From: Sympetrum striolatum
Lineage: Eukaryota; Arthropoda; Insecta; Odonata; Libellulidae
Direction of reading: 5' to 3'
NCBI GenBank assembly: GCA_947579665.1
Contig: OX388351.1
Coordinates: 57,358,939 to 57,422,938 of the forward strand
Length of the DNA: 64,000 bases
The translations under genes were made by a program, and so were the position numbers. A model generated the notes under the pieces. It searched no databases. It worked only from the letters and a program-made list of their open reading frames with translations, and had not been told where the DNA came from. Shown here one piece after another: positions 12,717 through 24,560 of this stretch (its first letter is position 1; every line of letters starts with the position of its first letter).

Positions 12717-12864
12717 AGTAATCTAAGAAATAAGATTCACAAATACTTTTTCCACGGTATAATACAAAAAAGACGACCGGTTTCGGCCGATATTCGGCCA
12801 TTATCAAGATTTTTTGCAATATACTGGAAAAACGTATTTGTGAATATTTATTTCTTAGATTACT
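12717..12864 (-). mobile_element. Inverted repeat with hammerhead-like core (Penelope-like relic)
   Basis: The outer arms AGTAATCTAAGAAATAA (from 12717) and its inverse ending at 12864 match with about two differences over 30 bp, and the palindrome continues inward. On the minus strand the apex (12808-12775) has the layout of a type I hammerhead ribozyme. It reads TTGATAA, then a GGCCGA/TCGGCC stem with an ATA loop, then GAAA, a minimal ACC/GGT stem, and the cleavage-type triplet GTC. A run of A's pairs with T's as stem I. Relative to the canonical CUGAUGA box, C3 is U and G8 is A, and there is one extra U before stem II, so it should be inactive. Penelope-like retroelements are known to carry such motifs in their terminal repeats. 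The assignment is inference, since no Penelope RT or endonuclease is visible here. Confidence 0.55.
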
Positions 12865-12984
12865 TGTTATGGATTTCCACGTAGTAAAGCCTCTCAAAAT
12901 TGATTATACATAGAGAATTTCTTAGAAAAGCAGGAATCCGGGATTTACCATTATTTCCGGAACTGGTTACAGCATGTGTAGGTA

Positions 12985-13061
12985 CACTCCTGGCCAAAAT
13001 TAACGCAGCACCTCCCTAGCGGTCCTTACGTCTGGTGCTGCGTTAATTTTGGCCAGGACTG
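12985..13061. mobile_element. 77-bp palindromic MITE, Tc1-like, copy 1
   Basis: A near-perfect palindrome. The left arm begins CACTCCTGGCCAAAATTAAC and the right arm ends with its inverse, GGCCAGGACTG. About 28 bp of each arm pair around a short GC-rich loop (CTCCCTAGCGGTCCTTACGT region). TA dinucleotides flank both ends (12983-12984, 13062-13063), the target duplication of Tc1/mariner transposases, and the CAGTCCTGGCC end is Tc1-like. No coding capacity, so it would depend on a transposase elsewhere. A second copy, differing at 3 of 77 positions, lies at 55327-55403. Confidence 0.85.
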
Positions 13062-13067
13062 TACTAC

Positions 13068-13091
13068 AATCCACCTTTAAAAAGGTGGATT
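13068..13091. repeat. Perfect 11-bp-arm palindrome next to the MITE
   Basis: AATCCACCTTT and AAAGGTGGATT flank a 2-base spacer. It sits 5 bp beyond the right TA of the 77-bp MITE and is not part of the second MITE copy's flank, so it belongs to the insertion site rather than the element. Confidence 0.5.
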
Positions 13092-15907
13092 TAAAATAAT
13101 CTCTACTGGGATATACTTGTTCAAAGCAATTGTGCGAAAACTTCAGGTATTTCTTACTTGACTAACTCTTGGAATTCCGTTACAAAAAAGAAGCAGGATA
13201 ATTTTACTTTGAATCCAGTGATGTCATGTGGTTTGCCATAATAGTGCGTAAATCCTTTTTCATGTCAAGACACGAAGGGAAATAAATCAACTAGACCAAA
13301 ATAAACATCCCCGTAGGAAGGTTTTCCTCTAAAATAGATTTCGCGAGCATAAATAATTGATATCTTTCGTTTCTCTTGGTTTTCATCCGCCCACAGTGTA
13401 CGTCGCGTTTCGAAGGCATACGCATCGTCCCAGACAGGACTTTTTGCCTTTCAAATGCGGAGAGAGACAAAAAAGTCCACCGCATTCCTCGAATGGTTAT
13501 ACAAGGCTTTTATTAACTCGGTGAAAGGTCGTTCGAATCATGTACCGTGAAGGCATCTGAATGGCCAACTATGACGAATTAAATGCGTTTTTTATCCACC
13601 TTGCTTCCGTCGAATCGCCGTATTTTCAGAGGAGAGAAAATTCCACCAATTTTACAAATACGCGACTAAAGGAAGGGTTGAAGGTGCGAGTTAAATTTCA
13701 CTGTTACCTCTATCTGTCAAGTATACTATTATAGAAGCAGTCTTGGAGTGCCGTAAATATGAAGGAAAAGTGTCCGCAAGAGTTTATCTCTCCAATCAGA
13801 GAGTAACACTTTTAGATCTCACCCTCATCTTTCATCCCGATTTAAGTTTAAAATTGTAAAGAGTAGAATTTATCTCTCAAAAAGAACAAAATTCAAATTT
13901 AAATAAGCATACAGCAAAGCTGTTCCACAAATTCACAAAGACAGAAAGAGAGAAGACAAAGATATTATGGTATAAACATGTTTGGGTGGAGGATATGTCA
14001 CACATAGCGGAATATCTTCCTTAAAAATTTTGTTATGAATTTATACTCATCGCAATGGTTCCGATATTATTCTATGATTCCCTTAGGTGGTTAGAAAAAG
14101 TTTTTATTTAGACTTTTGATTAAAATTTAAATCCAAACTCAAAATCGTTTCCAATCTGTTATATAATTCCACAAAGCCTGAGCTCTATGAACTTATTTAA
14201 CTCAAACTACACAAATTAATTTTTTTTAAATCAAACATATTTTTCCTTCGGTTTTTGTGTCTTTCTTCTAAGATTTATGTCTGATTGTATTTCAATAACT
14301 AATTATAATATGTCATAACACTGAAACGTATAATGATAGGTTTGGTAATATAATCTCTACTAATGACAGGATTCATTTGAAACATCTTTTTGAATGAGGC
14401 GTAAGTGATAAGTTTTAATGCAACTATTTTAATTATTACTTCCTATATTTAGATAAAATATTTATGTGTGGGTATTCAAGCACTTTTAAGGGATACTAAA
14501 GTCATGCATTATGAACTCTCATGAGCACGAAATATTAAAAATAGCATAATAATATGCCTCATAATTAACATTCGTCAAATAAAGAGCGAAGTTATATATA
14601 GAGCAAAAACGTACTCTATTTTAAGAGATTATTAACCCAAATCAATTTTTAAAATAGGCCATTTGCTTTTAATTGAAAACTAATAACTTTATTGCACATT
14701 TAGTACCAAAACAAATCCTCTTAGCTGAGAAAATAGGGTAATTATGAATTAATTAAAGCAAACTTGACTAATGCGGATACTGATATTGATGAATGCTTAG
14801 GCGGGAGCTCGATTTTGGACAGTTTTAGTGGGAAATCAACACAATCAGGAAAATTAGCGCAGAATTATTTTGGCGCTGTTAAACTTACATGCCCCAATCA
14901 TGGTTGGATTTGAAGGCCCTTCTTTAAAGCGGAAGTAACACTGAATTATGGAACCCTAAAGAAACGCGACGTCCACAGAATGTCGCCAATTGGGATGATC
15001 AACAGGAAGCACAAACCCAATACTTCGTTCCATATGGAAACAAGAGTACGTGTTCTAACAAACGCACTCTCCAGCTGAAGGTTTTCGGAGAAATTCAAGT
15101 ATCAGCCTTTTGTCTCGTGAGTACAAAACCTAGAAAACCTATGCAAATCTGGCTATTCGCGAAAAACTAATCATTGAAAGAAAAATTCAGGGAAATTTTA
15201 GAAAGAAAGGGAAAATATTGGGATCTACGGAAAGCACGTCTTTTAAAAGCAGAAAAAAAATAAGGTGAGATTTCAGAGAAGATGTATACACCATCAGAAA
15301 GAAGGTAAAATTCCGTTTAATTGACTTAGCAGAAAAATTAGTAAATATTCCGAGAATAGGTTACGCTCACCTAGTACGATTCTTAGTATTTCATGTAGAA
15401 AAATAAGGCAAATTTTATTCTCTTTTATAATAAAATATTCCGCGTGGCTGGTTTCACTACCTACCGTGAAAGCAAAAATCATTCCAATGGATTGAAAGAG
15501 TTTGGCCAGTAAAAGTTTGTAGACTATACGATAATTTTACTTATTTCGACGCAAAGGACTTCTTCCCATGATCAGTGAGGTGTAATCATATCTCCCATCT
15601 CAAGGCATAATTATCTCGTGACATTTAGTTTGAAAATCGCTGATGATTCTCAAAACAATGTTATATCTATTTTATAAATCCGCAGGAAATTATGTTGGAT
15701 TTTGCTCTAAATAACAAGGTAATATCATACACGAGAAAATTAAAGGCGATTATTTATTAATAAGTAAAAATCAGACTTTTCTTCTTTAAATCAAATATTT
15801 TTCTATACAATTGCTGTTCTATGCAACAAAAGTTCAATTTATCTTCTTTTATTAGTGAAAACTTCTTAGATTAATTTTAAGAAGTTAAGTATGTTAATAA
15901 TTCAGCC
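13092..15907. other. AT-rich intergenic, nothing recognised
   Basis: AT-rich with a mixed-composition segment at 13350-13690. Frames at 13485-13291 and 15482-15294 (minus) have no recognised motif. No tRNA-like boxes or inverted repeats of note. Confidence 0.45.
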
Positions 15908-16010
15908 CAAAGGCATGCAGCTACCTCACTCCCTCTAACATTAGCTACCAAGATGAAGCAGAGGGAATGAGGTTAAAGATAAAATATGAGGAGTGAGGTA
16001 GTTTTCCCTA
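15908..16010 (-). repeat. Unclassified dispersed repeat R, fragment 1
   Basis: On the minus strand this reads ACTACCTCACTCCTCAT, then AACCTCATTCC and TTGGTAGCTAATGTTA. These words are shared with the longer copies at 61498-61795 (minus) and 62265-62570 (plus). In this fragment CTACCTCACTCC also occurs inverted at its other edge (15921-15932 against 15990-16001), so it can fold into a stem with 12-bp arms. No coding domain was recognised in the family. Confidence 0.6.
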
Positions 16011-16360
16011 TAAATAAAGTGTTGAAAGGAATTAATTTCCACGGGTAATTGTCAGAAAAGAGATATTCATGAACTAGTATTTATTTTTAGACAGTCACCT
16101 GATGATGGAAGTAGGTTCTGATTCACATGTTATACTGATTGGATTGCAATTAGGATATCTTTGAAAGTAGTTACCTTGTTCATATTTCGTAAAAGGAGCA
16201 TTTAAGTATTTAATCCGCTGATATGGAGCGCATTTCTTTAGCTTGCCCTAGTGGCTGATATTCGGAAGCCATTGCTATATTTTATCATGTACCGCACAGT
16301 AAATTAGCGAGCCAATCGTTACTGGGGAAGATAGTACGGGTTAAACAGCGCAGGAGTCAA
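16011..16360. other. AT-rich intergenic, nothing recognised
   Basis: No frame, repeat or RNA signal was seen. Composition rises in GC toward 16320. Confidence 0.5.
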
Positions 16361-16790
16361 TTAGCAAGGTACTTTCAGGGAAATGCAATTGGATATCCTA
16401 GGAGAAGGGGGCAGCGGAGGATGGGGAAGAGATGCGAGGGGAAGTCGTAAACGTGGACCGAGGACGGATGCTGAGAGAGGAGGAGAGGTAATGGGGTTGG
16501 ATATGGTGCGAGTGCATTGTGTGGTCGAAGCGATCTCCGTATCGGGGAGACGAGCCCTAGCAATTGAGGGTTTATCGTCGGAAAGAGGCTGCGTGGACCG
16601 ATCACAGGTTCCCTTCGGAGGGGATGCGTGTGGAGTGGGCGATCGAGGGTTGAATGGGCAGAAAAGAATGAAAAAAGGGGAATGAAGTAGCATAAAATAA
16701 GAGTGAACGGGAATCAATGGAAGGGTTGGTAAAGAATGAGAGAGGAATTGAGGAGATTGGGATAAATGTTTAGGAAATTGTAAGAGAAAT
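16361..16790. other. GC-richer purine patch with shadow frames
   Basis: The plus strand is strongly G/A-biased (many GGGG, GAGG and AGGA words). Overlapping open frames exist on both strands: 118 codons on minus at 16717-16361, and 100 codons on plus at 16383-16685. The minus product is Pro/Ser/Leu-rich, as expected from a polypyrimidine strand. No conserved domain, signal peptide or splice-consistent structure was recognised, so no gene is called. Confidence 0.5.
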
Positions 16791-17582
16791 AACTGAAAAG
16801 GAATGAGGATAAATGTAGCGCCCTATTGGTGAAGAGAGAAGAGAATTTTTAGTGTTGCTCCGTAGCAATATTTCTTACATTAAATTAATTTTTGTATATT
16901 AAAGGTTTTCCTTGAAGAGGAGATAATTACATTTTTAACAACGGTATCCCTCTTAGATCAAGTAGTGAAATATTTTAATAATGAATGAGATAGGAATCAA
17001 TTGATTGGAAATCAACTTTCGTAGATAAATTGATACACGGGAGAAAAAAATCCAAATTTTCTTTTTTCCAACTTATGTTTGAGACAACTCTTAGATGAAA
17101 ATAAACACAGGAAGAATAATTAGTGTTTTGAGGAAAGTAAAGAATACAAGATAATGGAATATTCAACGTGATTGAAAAACAAATTAGAAGAATGAATAAA
17201 ATCAATAATCAATAGGGTAAAACACAAATAAGGAATGTGTTATGTTTATATTAGCCATTTTAAGGTTCGTTAATCTGTAGTGAATATCAATTATTTGATT
17301 AAAGTTAAAACCTTAAAGTTCGTAATTGGTTTGTGAACTTAAAGGTTATAAAAATTAAAATACGGGGTGTAGGAAAATCTAAAAATGCGTAAGATGTAAG
17401 AAAGAAGTACAGTGTACCTTGGTTGCAGTAGAATTTAAACAGCAATTTTCGTCCCTACAGTCTGATACATACTGAAAATAGAATATTGTACAATAAGTAT
17501 GATATTTATCTATATCGAGGGAGTACATGTTGAACAATAAAGAAAGAATGATTAACTAGGCAATTTTAGGGGTAAATGACAA
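16791..17582. other. AT-rich intergenic, nothing recognised
   Basis: AT-rich, with only short composition-driven frames (16975-17205, minus). Confidence 0.5.
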
Positions 17583-17620
17583 CCGTTGTTACCTGGTGTA
17601 ATCGTTGCCACCTGGTAATC
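17583..17620. repeat. Two-copy 18-19 bp direct repeat
   Basis: CGTTGTTACCTGGTGTAAT is followed at once by CGTTGCCACCTGGTAAT. The second copy lacks two bases and has a TT-to-CC change. It is too short to classify. Confidence 0.4.
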
Positions 17621-19800
17621 TACCAAATTGCAGCGTTTAGATTAATAAATGAATAATCAAACAACTCAGAAAAGTATATGCGTACTATATCGCATTTTTT
17701 TCATAGCAATCATTTACTAATTAATTATAAAATTAAATATTTGCTTAAATGGAAACAATACTGGCTATTACTTCGACTACGAATTCCATACTAAAACAGT
17801 CACAGTGGTCATAGAAGAGTAAAACGTGTTACTACAGTGTGTATAATCTGCGATATTTATTGCAACGACCTGTTACACCATTGCACTAGCATCATAGCCG
17901 TAAACGACACCAAATTCTCGCATACTTACTTCTCATGGCCCAACATACAACCCCAAACACACGCATTCCAAAAACGTGTGAACTGAGGGAATTTAATTTT
18001 CACTCTTTAAGAGGGACTTTACTCACGGTTCGTGGAGACCAAACTCATGGTTATGTCATAATTCTCAAAAATCTGCATAACAGCTTCCTCCAATTGGCCA
18101 TAATGAAGCTGAGTGTGGCCACAGCAGGAAAATTCAGAGGGAGCTATGAGGGAGTGGATGAGAATGGAGCGACGCAGGGGAGCCTTGTGGTGAGACACTT
18201 TTCCTCGTAGAGGGAGTCAAAAGGGGAAGAATGGGTTGAGCGCTATCGGTTGACGAGGATGCGTAGCCGGGTTTTCTGGGAAACACGTGGTTCGGGGGCG
18301 TTCTCTGTTGAGAGGAACTCCTGCGAGAGAATAACTGGAGTGAAAGAAAGTCTCTCAAAGGATAAAAGGGTTTCGATTGTTTCTCGAAGTCTATGGGAGC
18401 GAAAAACGGAAGTTTATGCTTTCCGCGCTCCTTTGCCGATGCGTGGATATGTAACGCTAAAGTGGGAGACAAATGTATTATTTCTGCAGCGCTGCCTCGG
18501 AATAATGAGAACTTAAATGAATATCTTTATTCTCCATGGGAGAGAAACTGTTCAGCTATTCTCTGTTCCGATTCTAGCACTCTTATAAACATGAACCGTT
18601 CCTCGTTTATTACATTCTGCCATAGCTATTTCTGAAAGGAAGCATATAATGAGACTCAAATATGGAACGTTTAAGGAGAGAAATATTCCAATGTAAATGC
18701 ATCGTTTATCTAATGCTTCGAAGATTTTGCATTTAGACGCAATGCATCCAACGAATGGTGATAAATGAATACGGAACGATTTAAAAAGGATAGTTATAGT
18801 TTTAAATCATGAAATATCAACTAGAAATTACTCATCGAATAACAGTCTACCTTCATATGTCACTTAATGCCAGCAGGTAATGCGTAAGATGTCTAAATTA
18901 AATAAGCCTTAAGGTGGTTATCGATGTGCAGAATCATAATATATTTATTTCTGATTTTCTTGCATCAAACTCCCGCTGTTACCTGCGAGAAATAGATTTT
19001 TTGATCTTGTAAATCTCTACGGTGATATGATCAAGTGAATAGTAAATTTGAATTACCTTGTAAGAAAAAAGTTGATTCTATAACCACGAAGCAAGAGAAT
19101 CATGGAGCACTTAATAGTTTCTAACAAAGGGAAATTAATTAGCTAATATTGTTCTGTGAAATATAAATCAGAAGTTTGATTTGAAATTCTTTTCTTGAAT
19201 CCATCTTCTTTGAGTTATAACGAGTTAAAGAGATTAAAGAAAAATAAAACTAATATAGAAAAGAAAATAATTCTAAGTAGGCGGATATCAAATGTTATAA
19301 GATTAAATAGGTTCATAGTACGAATGAAAATGTGTAGTGGTATTTTCTTATCGTTTAATATGGTATTAACTCTTTCAACTCTTCTTTCACTCGTGAAAAT
19401 AATTTGGCTTGATCATGATAAGCTAACTATTCTTTAAATATATATATAACTTTAAATATATCTTAAACGTGTGAACCGGATTCTACTGCAATCTATACTC
19501 TTTTGTTTCTAAGAACAATCACTAAGACATTAAAATATACTGTCCACAGGTTAATTTTTATTAATATTTTAAATGCATTAATTTAAAAAATAATTTTTCA
19601 GAATATCATTACACTAGACTTCGCTTGCGACTATTAATTAACTTCTTTTTCTTTAACTTGTAAAACTACATTGACTTAATTCTAATGCTATTGCGTCGCA
19701 ATCTATGTTATTTAAACATGTACTTAATGATGCATTTCGACAAAAGATATATATACTCGACCCATATTTGTCACATATAACACTGAGAAATTCTAGAAAT
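17621..19800. other. Intergenic; GC-richer patch 18100-18520
   Basis: AT-rich except for about 18100-18520, where G/A bias gives overlapping frames on both strands (18134-18472 minus, 112 codons; 17935-18635 plus, three frames). None has a recognised motif. A (TA)n run lies near 19440-19448. Confidence 0.45.
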
Positions 19801-20740
19801 AAGACACGGCACGAAGGCGCATTTAGGAAAACAATCGACAGTCAGTTTTGCCCACCCATCGAAAACAATCGCTCAGATTCGCAGGCATTTCCTCGCGAAA
19901 TAACAGCACCCCTTCCGACCCCTTAAGCGAGCCCAGAGGCATGTTCGAGGGCCCATTATTCCGCGAACGAGGATTCGAACACGAGACCGGATGAGCGCTG
20001 CGAAGACGGTGCCGGAAAAGGAAACATCCGACGGATGAAGATTGAACCAATAAAGCACAACACGTGGCACTGAACGGCTTGAAATGGGCGAGGGGAATAT
20101 GGCGGAATCGAAGGGGATTATGGGAAGGAGGAGAGTGATTCGGAAGAAGAGGAAAATAAAGGGGATTTGTGAGTGGAGATGGAATGCGGGAGGAGCCCCC
20201 ACGGGGACGCTGAATCGATGAAGCTGGGGGAGGACTTTTGCATGGCGTACACCGCGGAACGCGGAGAAAATAGGAGAAATAAAAAAGCGTTTATAGGAGA
20301 GAGATGCGGAGGTCTTGAACCCCTTTCTATTTACCCCTTCTCAGACGAGAATAACGTTTTTCCCTCGCTTAATGCGAGTCCTATTCCAGGTAAAATTCGA
20401 AATCATTACGTGGTCATAGAGTAAAGCAGTTTTACGGAGCTCGACGACGCTGCTTCCAGACATAACTAACAAGATAAAAAGGTGGAATCCGGGAGATTGT
20501 TAGTGGAGTTCGCCCCCTATGAAACTCTATTTCCCATTAAAACAGCGACGGGTGCCCGTTTTTCTCGCACAAAAGTGCGTGAAGGCTTACAATTATCTCC
20601 CGCCGGCCTAGGATTTCGCTCTTCTAGTAATTGGGAAATTATTCAGACGATGATAACGTTTTCATACGGCGCGATATTTTTCCTATCGCGGGAAAATTCT
20701 ACGTCGCCAAAGTGTTCGTAGTTTAAAGCTCCCCGGAGCA
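19801..20740. other. GC-richer patch with shadow frames
   Basis: About 900 bp of clearly higher GC with many CpG dinucleotides. Frames on both strands overlap (minus 20202-19823; plus 20173-20424 and 20482-20721), with no recognised domain. A minus-strand GTTCGAATCC-like word near 19968-19980 resembles a tRNA B box, but no A box or fold was found around it. No gene is called. Confidence 0.45.
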
Positions 20741-23299
20741 TTACTACTTCGCTAATGGTTTCGAGAATCACTATGAAGAATGTCGTATTCATTCCACAGT
20801 CAGCAGTATTATTAAAGAGGGAAATTAGCTTGAATGAAATTTTCCGTACTAAATATTATGCATTTCATCCCGATTTTTTCATAAGCGTTGTCTCAGTTAA
20901 GGGCGAATAATACGGCTTTACTCGTAAAAGCATAATTAGTTAAACAATTATAACTCAAAGGAAATATTCAACAAAACGTCGGTGCAATTTCAAACGTAAT
21001 AAAGAAGAGCATAAAAACATGCAGTTCGTTAAGTTTAAAAATAACACAAATGTTACCATCAAAAAGATATATTTCCTTGTTTTTAATTGGATACTTCTGC
21101 ATAATGAGAAGTTTAACGATTATCATCCATAACTCTACTAAGAAATCTTTTAAATTAAAGCTTAAATGACTTCATGAATCTAGTAAATGACTTACTTCCG
21201 TGGCCATTAAACCACGTCTATGTATTTTTTCAGATATCGTCTTGTAAAAAGGAGTGCGACCAATGCCTGAGCGACTCTACAGAGACCACAAAAAAGGTGT
21301 TTGAAAGTGATGGACGAGGTAATGAGGAGATACGACGTGCATATGTAACAAGAGAGATAAAAAGGGTGTTTATATCAATTTAATAACAACTCATGTATAG
21401 TTTTGCAATTGAATAGATGTTTATTATGGAATAACACCAGGTATAATCGTCAACTATTAATTTGTAAGGTTATTTGTATAAGAAATTATAAATAGATGGT
21501 GTGTGTAGAAACACTATTACGCAGGGAAGAATAGAGATATGTAGCTTTGGAGAGAATTAGTTTTCTAGACGAGATAGTGAATATCAAGAACTTACTATAT
21601 TCGTTATGGGACAATTAATATTAATGCTTATCAGCTTGCGATATATGCATGCATTTCGCTAAAGAATATCTTACCGTCGATTTTCCTCGATTAACATTAG
21701 ACAAAAGTCATCTTTTCAAATCATTTTTACCCATACAATTTTAAAAGCTACGGTGTAATAATAGTATGTTTAACTCCTGAATGGTTATCACGTCAAAGCA
21801 GCCAAATGTATAAACTACTTAATTCGCATCTCATATTATAATTGCCCTTCCATAACTTCTTTAATTTCTTTCCTAATTAGGGTAAATCTATTATCATTCA
21901 TTGGTTTCGCGATCTAATTCGAAGGGATTAAGGCAAATTGATAACGCGGTGGAATCCGTGCCAAAACATTCCGCCTGTTCCTCCAGTAGTCGTCTCTCAT
22001 TAATAACGCGAGTAATCAACCTCAAAAAAGCGGCGTCTTTCTTCCGAAGTACTTTAAAGGCTCAATCGAAGCTTCCTTTTGAACTCTTTGTCGGCGAAAT
22101 GCAGGAAAAGCATACGATTGATAGGCGTGAATTTTTATCTATAGCCAAACAAATATACAGTTTGAAATTCCTACGACACTACGCGAGGAATTAATAACTT
22201 GCATATTTTAAGGCAAGGTTTTAAAAAGAAAGAAGGTGAAAGGCCTGGGAAATACTACTTTGAGAACGTAAAGAAAAGGATGTAATTTACCGAATATTGA
22301 AAGAAGAAAAGAGCTGCAGAGAGGAATATTGGCTTGGAAAACGCAAACCCTTTAGTTTATGAATGATGTCGATATCCACTGATACACATTACTCTCTATA
22401 TATTCCTATCCTTATGGATCACTATTTCTATGGACAGTCAATATACTTTCACCTAAACCATTCACTAATTATTCCGCTGTCTTTCTTTAAGTGTATGTTA
22501 ATTCATCAATGACAATTTCAATTCTTTTTCTCCAAAAATACCACTTATATTCATTCCACTAACATTCAGTATACTTACATTTTTTCAGTAGTTTCAATAA
22601 AACAAACGAAACAAATCTATGGCCCTTAAACGCCTAAGCCTTTCAAAATATCGCATTCTTTTTCAATTAATACCTACATATATTTTTCACGTCAATAGTT
22701 CGGATTTTATACCGAAAGCGTAAAAGCTCCTTCTCCATTGTTTTATCTTTGTGCATGATTTCGAATTCAACTGAAGAAGAAATTATTTAGGTCAAACATG
22801 AATTTCTGATATCAATAATAAGTGAAATGAATTGTTTTTTAAAACTCTACGAGAAAATTCTAGCTCAATTTATAAAGATTGATAAAAATAATACCCAATA
22901 ACAATTTTGTTATATTCACCCTGTTTTATTGTTTAATATATTTAGATATATTTTACTTTGCGAATTGATTAGTTTATTTCAGCATTAAGAAATATTTACA
23001 GAATATCATTTTGATTAAATGATAAAATAAATAACATTTTGAGGAGTGCATTGTTTTTTACTGTAATTTTAATGTAACAACGAGCTTTTTAACCTCGTAA
23101 TATTTGAAAAAGTTTTTATGAGTAGATGATAATTCAATCTAGGTTGAATCATTATGAATGTTATTTCACTTGTATTGCATTTGACCTGCCACCTTTGCTA
23201 CGCATAAAATAGGAGTAAATTAATGTAATGCCGATACACAATCAAACGTCGTTAACTCACGTTTGGGAGACTTCGCAGGATAGCTATCCTTATCTATAT
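20741..23299. other. AT-rich intergenic, nothing recognised
   Basis: AT-rich. The 97-codon plus frame at 21901-22194 is Ser/Lys/Arg-rich with no recognised domain and lies in a small GC-richer island, so I leave it uncalled. Nothing else stands out. Confidence 0.45.
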
Positions 23300-23363
23300 C
23301 CTTGATTGAAGAGAGTAACCGTTGGCAAAAGGTAGATCCGGGTTCGATTCCCGGTTCTTTCAG
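23300..23363 (+). repeat. tRNA-derived SINE head fragment
   Basis: GGGTTCGATTCCCGG (23340-23354) is a perfect RNA polymerase III B box set in a T-arm-like stem, preceded by GAGAGTAACCGTTGGCAAAAGGTAGA. This is the arrangement in the 3' half of tRNA-related SINE heads. No convincing A box or cloverleaf 5' half is present, so it is not a functional tRNA gene. The family differs from the three SINE copies at 33-45 kb. Confidence 0.5.
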
Positions 23364-24560
23364 ACATTTTCAATTCCCCTTCTTTTCTAGAATTTTCCCT
23401 AGGAATACACTTTTAAGTGCGAAATAACCTTTCCCCCTTTTCCTCGTATTATCATTCTACTGTTTATACTCCTTTAAATATTTATTTTTGTACCATTAAC
23501 CGAACCCTCATTTCCCTCATCGTTTTTCCCTTTCAGTCGCATCAAAGCGATCGATATAGGTTCAGTGCAGCCAATTCCCCTTTCTCCAATTCTCGTCTAG
23601 GGCAAAGGAAAGTTTGTTTCGGATAAACAGGCCCGAGTTGTTAAGGAGATCTCCTTTATGCGCGATACCTGCCCATGGTATAAAACTATGGAGATGAGGA
23701 GGAGGCAGGCATTAAAAGAGGGGGTTGGAAGGATCGCGTTAGGCATGCGGGATGAAAGAATGGAATTTCCACGGAGGGGATGCCAAGACCGTTAACGACT
23801 CCCCCAATCCTAATACCTCAAACCCGCGCACTCTTTCGCCCGGAGAGAGGGATCCCGGCGGCAACGCTAGGTTATCCTTGTCCCAAAAGGGTTTGGGCAA
23901 TGTGTAAAAGCGCCCCCTTCGACGGGAAAGGAGATAAAAAACAGGGTTCTTTCCTTCCCCGGATAAAGCGAGAATATGAGGCCAAGATCCGAAGAAAGAG
24001 GTTGGTAATCGGGAGGGAATGTGGCAGTTGGCATGGACTAGGAATCTTAATCCGCCGTCTAGCCATTTAATAAGGAGAACAAAGGGGGAGCAGATGTGGG
24101 CGTCTTTGGTGCGGGAATTATGGCATGCGCTAGTGATGCCAAATTTGAAGTCGATGTTGTAACTGGCTCCGCACCCTCTCTTATCCTCGCAGTCCCTTTA
24201 AAACCCTCTTGTCTTGTCTCCCGCTGAACGCTCCACTGAGCTGGCGCCGGGGAAAGATATTATTCGGAAGTTTTTTTCGGCGGCGAATAAGTTTATTTTT
24301 TGGGGATTTGCTTCCGTTAGGTAATGGCACATCAATGGAGATGGCGGAATCGCTCGTGTACCCTTCGGTTATCACTGCTCTTTAAATGAGATGGATATAA
24401 AGTTATATCGTGCGACCCTTATGCTTACGGATAAGATGGTCCCAAAACACGGTCTGCCGTGACGTAATAGCGGAAAACGATAGCATTCGGAAGGTCGCTG
24501 ATGAGAAACCGTTTGTTTCACAGCCAGCGTAGGGTAAAATCATTAGTTTTAATTTAATGT
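23364..24560. other. GC-richer patch with shadow frames
   Basis: Roughly 23500-24540 is GC-rich, with opposing overlapping frames (23780-24070 plus, 96 codons; 24066-23872 and 24375-24181 minus). Products are rich in Arg, Pro and Gly and match no family known to me. Scattered CpG is common. No gene is called. Confidence 0.45.

Noticed and set aside
12619..12897. 92-codon minus frame as a Penelope protein
   Set aside because: The frame runs through the inverted repeat and ribozyme-like core; no RT or GIY-YIG motif is present.
19960..20000. Minus-strand tRNA from a GTTCGAATCC word
   Set aside because: No A box, acceptor stem or anticodon arm could be placed around it.
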